Below, one piece after another: positions 56,701 through 64,000 of a DNA stretch of 64,000 nt. How positions within the stretch are numbered: the stretch's first letter is position 1; each line of letters opens with the position of its first letter. Under the pieces are notes generated by a model, which made no database searches, was not told the origin of the DNA, and was given only the letters and a program-made list of their open reading frames with translations. Source of the DNA: Erodium maritimum (taxonomy: Eukaryota > Streptophyta > Magnoliopsida > Geraniales > Geraniaceae); the NCBI GenBank assembly GCA_963921825.1, contig OY997588.1, positions 51,592,803-51,656,802 on the forward strand, in the 5' to 3' direction. The position numbers and the translations under genes were made by a program.

Positions 56701-58871
56701 GGTACGCTCACGAACCCAAACCACACACGCGCGGCCAGGACCCCTTTATTGACGGGCGGGCCCCCTACCCCGTCTGAACATGCAGACGCGTGTGCTCGTG
56801 GACCCCCGTTTCATGAAGCGGGCCCCCAACCTCAAGTAACCACAATCACAATCACAAGCAAGTTCAACAACCAGTAACAACGCAGGTTCAACACTCTCAG
56901 GCACTCATGGCCACCTAAGACACCAATAGAAAAACACGGACTCAACAGCCCCACAGGCATTCACGGCCTCCCAAGATACACCAATAGTAAAACTCGGACT
57001 CAACAGCCCCACGGGCACTCACGGCCTCCCAAGACACCAACCATAAGACACGCTTGCAACTTACCGAGACTCTAACTCGTAAGCCAGCTAAAACACCAAC
57101 AGTAAAGTACGGGCTCTCATGGCCACCCAAACACGAATAATAACACGGGCTCTCATGGCCACCCAAGACTCGACAATAATAATACGGGCTCTCAAGGCCA
57201 CTCAAACTCGATAATAAACAACACGGGCTCTCAAGGCCACCCTACTCAACCATAAATAACACACAACAACCTCCGGCATAAACGATGCCTCCAACAGTCC
57301 TAAGATAACTAGTTCCACAAACAACCCCCGGGCATGGTCATATGCCTCCAGTAAATCAGCTAACACTAAGTTCTCTGCTCCTACGACACTACTAAGTGTC
57401 ACATGCATTTCCAGTACTCACTACGTTCCCATATCATGCTTTTCTGATAAACGCTACAATCCCGTATCATGCTTTTCTAATAATTACCAAGTTCCCGTAG
57501 CATGCTTTTCTAATGATTACCAAGTTCCCGTAGCATGCTTTTCTAATATTTAAATAAACCTATTCAACCCACGACACCCCGGTGTCACATGCAAATCTAC
57601 TGTTAACTTTCCCTAGTCAGGGCCGAGATCCGGCTACTTTTCCCTACCTCAACTGAAGAGCAACCGCTACGCTTCCTAGCTGCTGACGTTCTGGCTCGCT
57701 ACCTCCGGGCTTCACTTCGATCGAAGCCAGACGCTAAGGATAACACGAAAGCCATAAATTAGAGGCGGTTCCCAGGTTAATCTAAAGGTCACGATTAAAT
57801 TCGTCTAAAAACGACAGTTGTCCTTTAAACTCGAGCAGGATAAAAGCGGGGTCACGGTGAATCGGGTTTGAGTACCGAGCACCGAAACCGGTGCATGCGA
57901 GGCACGGTCCCAATGCACGAATCCCGAGGTCCGATTCAGCGGTCCGCTTTTGTTCCCTTTTAAACCCAAATAGCAGTTCATTTTACCCAGAGTTCCAGAG
58001 TCGTTCCTACATCCGATTAATAACCCTTTTTTCAAAATAGAACGGTTTTTATTTTAAAACGAATTCCCTTTTTATTTCAAATCTGATTTTGTTCCGATCT
58101 TTGAGCCCAAAATGAATTTGGTTCGGTTTTTGAACAACCGTCCCTAAATCCCGTTTACAGCTTAGATTCACAAAATTCCTCGATTTAAAACCGACTTGAT
58201 TTTAAGTCCTTTTTATTTTAAATCCCCTTTTTCTTAAATCGATTTTCGTTTACAACCTTTTCTTTCCAAAACCTTGATTCCGATTCCATCCAAAGCAGAT
58301 CCAAAACCGTCTTTTATTATAATCTGATTTTGATTCAACAATTTCCCTTTTCGATTCAAAATCAGTTCTAAAACTTAAACGATTCTTTAGCAGGTTTAAC
58401 CGACATAACTTCCCCCAATCAGATCCACATCGACTCGAATTTAACAACACGGGAAACCTTAAACGAGGGGCTCGGTTTGGAAACCGGCCGGCCACCGACG
58501 GAGACGCCGCCGGAGACCAAACCTCGTGGTGAGAATCTCACCGTGGAAGGCGAGGTGGTGGAGCACGCCGGAGGGAGAGGCGGTGGTGGTGGTCGTGGGC
58601 TCGGCGGGGCACTCCGCCTCAGATCCGGACGGGTGTCACCAGATCCAGCGAGATTGTCTAGGGTAGACAATCCCGGCGCCGACAGGGGAAAGAGGCCGAG
58701 AGGGGTTCGGCGTTGAACACGGCCGAAGACACTGAGTGAGGGCGGAGGTGGCTGTTCGGGCTCGGTGGTGGCAGAACGGAGCGGGGAAAGGAGACGGGGG
58801 CGGCGGCTTGACGGTGGCGTGGCCGTGAATCGGACGAAGGAGAAGACGGAGGCGAAGGGGAGGTCGGAGAC

Positions 58872-58980
58872 GGCCGAGCTCGGGCCCGGGACGGCCGGAA
58901 TCGATGGCCGAGCTCGGGCTCGGGACGGCCGGAATCGATGGCCGAGCTCGGGCTCGGGACGGCCGGAATCGATGGCCGGA
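58872..58980. repeat. 34-bp repeat in the GC-rich part of the solo LTR
   Basis: ggccgagctcggg starts at 58872, 58906 and 58940, and a partial unit at 58974. The period is 34 bases. It lies in a Pro/Ser/Arg-coding-looking segment, but since 34 is not a multiple of three it shifts the frame at every unit. Confidence 0.88.
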
Positions 58981-59256
58981 CTGGTGAGGGAGGTGAACGA
59001 AGAAGAAGGCGTGGAGGAGGGAGGTGGCGGCGGGACACGCCATGGCCGGCGAGGTCGAGAGGAACCAGAGAGGGAGGAGGGTCGGACGTGGGAGGTGAGG
59101 GTCGCCGGAGCCGGAGACGGGAGAGGGAGTGGTGGCGGCGGCGTGGTGGCTGGACGGGATCGAAGAAGGCGCAACAGGAGTGGGGGAGGGTGAGGGTCGG
59201 CTGAGGTGAGGAAGGAGAAGAAGTGAGACTCAAAGGGTTGAAACCCTAAAAAGGGT

Positions 59257-59263
59257 CTTTATA
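59257..59263 (-). promoter_or_regulatory. Probable TATA box of the solo LTR
   Basis: On the minus strand gggtataaagaccc, followed within 30 bases by an agggtttcaaccc leader and a CT-rich tract, a good core promoter arrangement. Confidence 0.5.
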
Positions 59264-59403
59264 CCCTGGGCTTGGGCCGGGTCTGGCCCGCCTGGTCCAG
59301 CCCTTTAATAAACACTTTTTTTTTTTTGCACTAGTTTCAAAAACCTACCTTAAGGTTTCCGGATTGCGTTTTAATACCCTTTTGAAGCGAAACGGGTTTT
59401 ACA

Positions 59404-59408
59404 TCGAG
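59404..59408. repeat. Target-site duplication, right copy (solo LTR)
   Basis: tcgag, identical to 56011-56015. Chromovirus protease sequence continues from here. Confidence 0.8.
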
Positions 59409-60545
59409 ACACGCCGGTTGGTGGTGTGGTGGTGTTAACTAGGGCTATCGCGCCTGCGAAGTTAGAGAATCGAGCTGTTACAGGAGGTTCGAGAGAGGGC
59501 TCAAGAGCCCTGAGGCTGGATCGAGTCCTCACCCCGAGGATTCGGGTGTGTTCGGAGTTGGTAAGCACGACGACGGTAGTGGAGCGAGGTCTTAGAGAGA
59601 CTGCGAGGATCCGCGAGGATCGGCAGCGACTGAGCTTGTGCGTGCATCCGTGGGAAGGATACTTACAAAATGACAGCAACGTAGTCTGGGGAATGGATTG
59701 GCTGGCGAAGTGCCGAGCCAATACCGACTGTTACTGGTGACGAGCTGCAAGAGTCGCAGTATTCACGCCTGACAGTGCACGTGGGTAGCACTAAGAGGAG
59801 CGCGACATCAGGTGGCATGTCTAGTAGAGCGGGATGCGGAGAGCGGTCGCGGAGTTAGTATCGCGATGCCTCACTCGTCGGCAGGTGAGAGCCGAACAAC
59901 AGCGTCCCGCTGGATTAGTGCAGCCACTGCGGGTTGCACAGTGGAAATGGGGGCACGTCACGATGGGTTTCGTGAGCGTTTAGCCGAGTTCTCCTACAAC
60001 AACAGCTTTCAGGCCAGTATCATGATGGCACCGTTCGAAGCGTTGTATGGTAGGCCGTGTCGATCGCCCGTGTGCTGGGCAGAATTGAGAAATAAGAGGT
60101 TACTAGGTCTAGAACTGGACCGAGAGACAGCTGAGTCGGTCGTGCCAAAGCGTGTGCGGTTGAAGACCGCGCAGAGTCAGCAGGAGTTATGCTGACTGAC
60201 GGCGCCGACCTCTCGAGTCAGCAATCAGTGGTCATGTATCCCTGGAGGTGAGCCCGAAAGGTGGACTAATGTGTTTCAACCGCGGCGGAAGCGGGTTAGC
60301 CCCGCGGTGTATCGGGCCTTTCGAGGTCTTGAGTACGTCATTGAGTGGGCAGATGTCGAGGTAACGGGTGATGTCCCGTGTAAGGAGAAACCGATGTGGG
60401 AAAGGGATCCACGAGAGCAGGCCCTGCACGGAAAGATTATCCGCTTAGAACTGTTGTTGTAGCGACACCACGAGGCCGAGTCGACTTGGGAACACGAGGA
60501 CGAGGTTCGCGCGAAGTACCCTGACCGCTTCGACTCCTGACGTGC
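59404..60545 (+). pseudogene. Protease, integrase and chromodomain-like remnants of the decayed chromovirus
   Basis: 59404-59480 aligns with the array protease (cgcctgcgaagttagag against cgtgcctgcgagattagag). WGMDWLAKCRANTDCYW near 59690-59740 is the protease end. NNSFQASIMMAPFEALYGR and SPVCWAEL (about 59998-60090) are integrase C-terminal sequence. ESTWEHEDEVRAKYPDRFDS near 60478-60537 is the chromodomain-like tail. It is broken in many places and large parts are absent. Confidence 0.8.
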
Positions 60546-60576
60546 GTTGTTCTAAATTTCACGGACGAAATTCCTT

Positions 60577-60590
60577 TAAGGGGGGTAGAT
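60577..60590 (+). other. Polypurine tract of the decayed chromovirus
   Basis: taaggggggtagat directly before the LTR. Confidence 0.8.
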
Positions 60591-62612
60591 TGTAATAACC
60601 ACTCCCGGTCAACGCCAGTCAAACCTGCGAAAAACAGGAAAATTTAAAAAATTTGAGCAGACACTGAATTGAACCGGAATTGGACCCCGAGGGTCATACC
60701 GAACTTAAGTTGATCCCGTTATTGACCAAAGTGAGTTCCGGGGAACTCAGGGCAACTTTCTGATCAATTTGGGAAATGTTGACTTTTCGCTGGAAAAGTC
60801 AACCGAGCGACGTTTTAGTCCATTCGAGGACCGTTTTGGATCCAAAAAGATTAGCCGTCGTCGCAGCGGTCTTAGTGAGCCGTTTCCTTGTAGCCCGTCA
60901 AGTTTCATAATTTCTTGGGAAAAGTGCCCGTTCGGGGCCCGAAACGTCCGATTTTCGCGAATCTGATTGGAAAATATCAAGTAGATATTTTCCAAAAGGT
61001 GTGGGACCCACCTTGACACTTGTCCATTATGTGGTGGTGTTAGTTTTGGGGGGAAACTATGAGGGGACAAGAGGTGGCCGGCCATATAAAGTAAAAAGGA
61101 TAAAAAAATAGAAATTAGAGTTAGTTGTTTTAGAAACAGAAAGAAGATAGAAGAAAGGGAGAGAAGGAGAAGAAGAAGGGAGGGAGTTGGGGTTGTGAAG
61201 CCACTATTCACGTCATCCATCCATTGGATCGTCTCAAGGCTAGGAGGAAGTGCACTCCCCTCGTTCTCCTCTACGATATACACCGAACCGATTCTCGTTT
61301 TGATTAATTTTGAAAGTTAGGGTTTGTGTAAAACTATTAGTTTAGGGTGTATTGAGGTTGGGGGAATTGTTAGAGACGTTTTGGAGGTGTTTGGAGGCGA
61401 AGGGGCACGTTTTCCAGTGACCGGAAGCTCGGGAGGAGCTCCGGCCACCGTGGGTGGTGGCCGGCCGGCCATGGGGTGGCTGGCCGGAGCTGGGACCAGC
61501 CACCACCATGGTGGCCGAGTCCCACTTTGAGCCCTAGGGCCCACGGCCAAGTGGGTCGGGTGGGGCCCACGTGCTCGGGTGCTCGGGTTTAGTGTTCGGG
61601 TGGTTTAAAACGTTCCCCGGACCATTTATCCTTAACCGAATGGAAAATTGGAATTAAATTGGAAAAGTTATAATTAACGGGTTTTAGAAACTTTAAACGT
61701 TAATTAATTGACTTGGAAGTCAGAATTCGATTCCGTCAAGTGCATGAGGTTCCTTGAATTATTCTAAGACCGTAGAAACGAAAACGGGAATTTTTGGAGC
61801 CCCGGAAGGGCTTTTACAAAACCCGGGCAGATTCTCCATGTCGGGCGAATCGGGCCTTTTCGACAATGTCGAGCAATTGGGAAGTTTGGGAGTGATCGAC
61901 ATTGTCGGGGTTACGTTTGGGCGTTAAGTTTATTAATTTCCGGTTTATTTCCTGCGAGTTTAAAGTGCTTTAAAAATTGTGTTCTTTTAGATCGTGCCAT
62001 GGACCGAGGCAAGGGAAAGCGGGGTGAGTGACTGAGATCATCACCGGAGCTCGTTGGTTGGCTTTTGGGAGAACACGCATGAGGTAGGGAAAAGTAGCCG
62101 GATCTCGGCCCTGACTAGGGAAAGTTACCTGTAGAATTGCATGTGACACTGGGGGGTCGTGGGTTATTTAGGTTATCGAATATTAGAAAGGCATGATACG
62201 GGAACGTAGCGATTATTGGAAATGCATGTGACACTTAGTAGTGTCGTAGGAGCAGAGAACTTAGCGTTATTAGAATTACTGGAGGCATATGACCATGCCC
62301 GGAGGTTGATTGTTCTTTTGGTGTTTTGGGTGGCCATGAGTGCCCGTGGGGTTGTTGAACCCGTGTCTTTACTGTTGGTGGTTTGAGTGGCCGTGAGTGC
62401 CTGTGGGGCTGTTGAGTCCGTGTTTTACTGTTGGTGTATCTTGGGAGACCGTGAGTGCCTGTGGGGGCTGTTGAGTCCGTGTTTTACTGTTGGTGTATCT
62501 TGGGAGGCCGTGAGTGCCTGTGGGGCTGTTGAGTTCGTGGTTTACTGTTGGTGTACTTTGGGAGGCCGTGAGGGCCTGTGGGGCTGTTGAGTCCGTGTTT
62601 TACTGTTGGGGC
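60591..62612 (+). repeat. 3' LTR (left part) of the decayed chromovirus
   Basis: Starts TGTAATAACCACTCCCGGTCAACG and follows the array LTR, with visible divergence, for about 1.7 kb (the GC-rich palindromic patch is near 61440-61500). It then has its own tandem repeat and is cut at 62613 by LTR-like repeat copy B. Confidence 0.85.
62340..62612 (+). repeat. Tandem repeat, about 60-bp period, in the decayed LTR
   Basis: 'gtgagtgcctgtggggctgttgag' followed by 'tccgtgttttactgttggtgtat' recurs four to five times between about 62390 and 62610. The array LTRs have only single or double versions of this phrase (11500-11580). Confidence 0.8.
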
Positions 62613-64000
62613 TGTTTAGTCTTAGTGCCCGTAGTTCAATCCTAAATGTCCAAATGTATATATCATCGTTAGCAATAAAATTAAAGCGGCTTTATATTAC
62701 TTATGTGTTGGAGTAATATATCGATGTGTGCTCTGATCTATGCCCACCATGCGAATAGAACCATAGATCGAGATAGATCACACTCGATGGGTCCCTAGTC
62801 AACAAAGCTTCACTAGAAGCGACTAGTATGAAAGATGGCTCTTTATGGCTTACGTTCTGTTAGTCATTGGAATGGGATTCCGGAGTCTGATCATAGATAT
62901 CATGTGGGACATGATATTGGACGACCCGCCCTGAATATGTGCCATAGATTAAGTCATGAACATATTCAGTGTTGTAGCTTGTCATGTATCCTTAGACCAA
63001 GGAGTCTTTGTGATCGCTATGTAGTCAACAACTGAGTTTGACCTGAGCCTAACGTTGTCCGTAACAGGGCTTCCATAACGGCCAGGATTGGCTTGGGGAC
63101 GGGCTACATGAGTGACACGAAAGACGGCTAAGGGATTTATCCCTCATACTAAGGTATGAGAAAGATATCGGTTCTCGGCCACTTGATCGAGAGTGACTGG
63201 AAGAATAGCATGGCCATGCACATGATACTGGGTATCATATCTTCAGTCATCTCACATATCAAGGAACGGTGATTGAGAATAATAAGGATGACGGCTCTAT
63301 GCCTTATCTCAATCAGGATATCGGAGATAAAAGGATAATGACAGGGACGACGGAAAGGTTAGAATCGACAGGGTCGATTCGTTATGTAGTGTCAGGCAAT
63401 ACTAAAGTCTCGTTAGTTGCCACTTAAATAGGATCAAGTAAAATGGGATTTTACGTTGATCTATTGACATGCATAAACCTAAGGGTCACACCGGAGGATG
63501 AAACTCATTGACACATTTATGGAGAATGGCCAAAAGGGAGTTGTCTCGGGACATGACCAAAACTGGGTTTTGGGTCATGTGCCCGTAAGTGAATAGGACT
63601 TCACAGATCGAGACAAGGCTTGGAGTCTTGGGATTGATCGCGTCGGATAATGTTGGACATTTTCGGTATGGAAGGCATGGAGGCGATGAGCGAATCACGG
63701 GACCTCGTTGGAAATGGCCACGGGCCATGTTCCAAGAGGCCCATGAAAGGCCCATGCAACCAAGGCCCAGGGAACTAATTAATCAAGTCTTGATTAATTA
63801 GTACTAAGTAAGCAAGACAAGGATTAAGGTGTTGGTGATTCACCACCTAACCCAATCTTGTCTTACCATACTTTGTCCTATTTACACCTTACTTGACACC
63901 ATACTTGTCCCATGCCTTTAGTTGGACAAGTATGGGTTTTGTTATGTTTAAGTCATCTTTTTTCAACATAACAAACACAAGACAAGAATAGGAAACACAT
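62613..64000 (+). repeat. LTR-like repeat, copy B (runs off the window)
   Basis: Begins TGTTTAGTCTTAGTGCCC and is closely similar, base for base, to 51021-52420. Its common start with copy A next to unrelated flanks supports a real element boundary at TGTT. Whether an internal region follows cannot be seen, because the window ends. Confidence 0.75.

Larger units (their letters stand above)
56016..59403 (-). repeat. Solo LTR of a related chromovirus
   Basis: 3,388 bp, minus orientation. On that strand it begins TGTAAAACCCG and ends ...GAAATCGGGGCGTGACA, the same ending as the 9655 array. It shares with that array the gtgagcgaacgctcacccct palindrome and the phrases around gccgagatccggc. Five-base tcgag duplications flank it, and the protease sequence of the host fossil resumes on the other side, so this is a clean solo LTR left by LTR-LTR recombination. 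A GC-rich segment (58470-59240) sits just downstream of its probable TATA box. Confidence 0.85.
54712..62612 (+). mobile_element. Heavily decayed plus-strand Tekay-like chromovirus, interrupted by a solo LTR
   Basis: The left part (54712-55900) matches the leader of the 9655 array (ggttgtaactac(c/g)tgatgt and 'ttggcccggtgggc' phrases). Protease sequence is present at about 55910-56015 and continues at 59404-59750, with a solo LTR between. Integrase and chromodomain-like remnants lie at 59830-60540, a polypurine tract at 60577-60590, and a 3' LTR from 60591, which is cut by another repeat at 62613. Gag, RT and RNase H are not recognisable and no 5' LTR is seen. It is strongly broken and clearly older than the array. 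Confidence 0.82.

Noticed and set aside
58419-59233. Long Pro/Ser/Arg-rich open frames on both strands
   Set aside because: Several overlapping frames are open at once, as expected in very GC-rich DNA, and the 34-bp repeat would shift any true frame. They lie within an LTR.
59477-59487. ctgttaca near 59482 as the right edge of the solo LTR
   Set aside because: The sequence from 59404 already aligns with the array protease region, and tcgag at 59404-59408 matches the left duplication, so the edge is at 59403.

Overview
The window looks like a repeat-rich intergenic block of a flowering-plant nuclear genome. The evidence is plant-type L1 LINE, Ty3/gypsy chromovirus (Tekay/Del-like) and Athila-like elements, a DUF1985/Ulp1 transposon-type gene, MULE-like DNA elements, GT-AG introns, and no operons, RBSs or prokaryotic genes. 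I cannot name the species. No tRNA, rRNA or CRISPR array was seen.

Layout. (1) 1-4020: a short-motif repeat interrupted by a 5'-truncated, decayed L1-type LINE (254-3917) with a 15-bp target-site duplication. (2) 4021-5700: AT-rich DNA, an unrecognised GC-richer stretch and a pyrimidine-rich leader-like stretch. (3) 5700-9650: a 76-bp tandem repeat, then a decayed multi-exon DUF1985 + Ulp1 (C48 cysteine protease) gene of the kind carried by plant transposons. (4) 9655-29187: a head-to-tail chromovirus array, LTR-internal-LTR-internal-LTR, with one 5-bp duplication (gggtg) around the whole array. (5) 30060-31281: a non-autonomous MULE-like element with long terminal inverted repeats. (6) 32026-32790 (minus): a small possible two-exon gene whose 5' exon abuts a retroelement. 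(7) 32791-48719 (minus): an older Tekay-like fossil, into which a young gag-protease-only Athila-like element (40806-48373, duplication acaac) has inserted in the opposite orientation. (8) 48960-50160: a broken Myb/SANT-like gene and a convergent small gene. (9) 51021-52708 and 62613-64000: two copies of one LTR-like repeat. (10) 53376-54258: a small ORF and a duplicated module rich in CACGTG-type sites. (11) 54712-62612: a heavily decayed plus-strand chromovirus carrying a 3.4-kb solo LTR (duplication tcgag) in its protease region.

How it fits together. This is a layered insertion record rather than a set of cooperating genes. Relative order can be read from nesting: the Athila-like element is younger than the minus-strand Tekay-like fossil, the solo LTR is younger than the decayed chromovirus around it, and the 62613 repeat is younger than the LTR it interrupts. 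Near-identical LTRs mark the array and the Athila-like element as recent. The most notable features are the three-LTR array with one outer duplication, the cluster of near-perfect hairpins upstream of the TATA box in the Athila-like LTR, and the recurring 34-bp GC-rich minisatellites. I found no convincing new cellular system.
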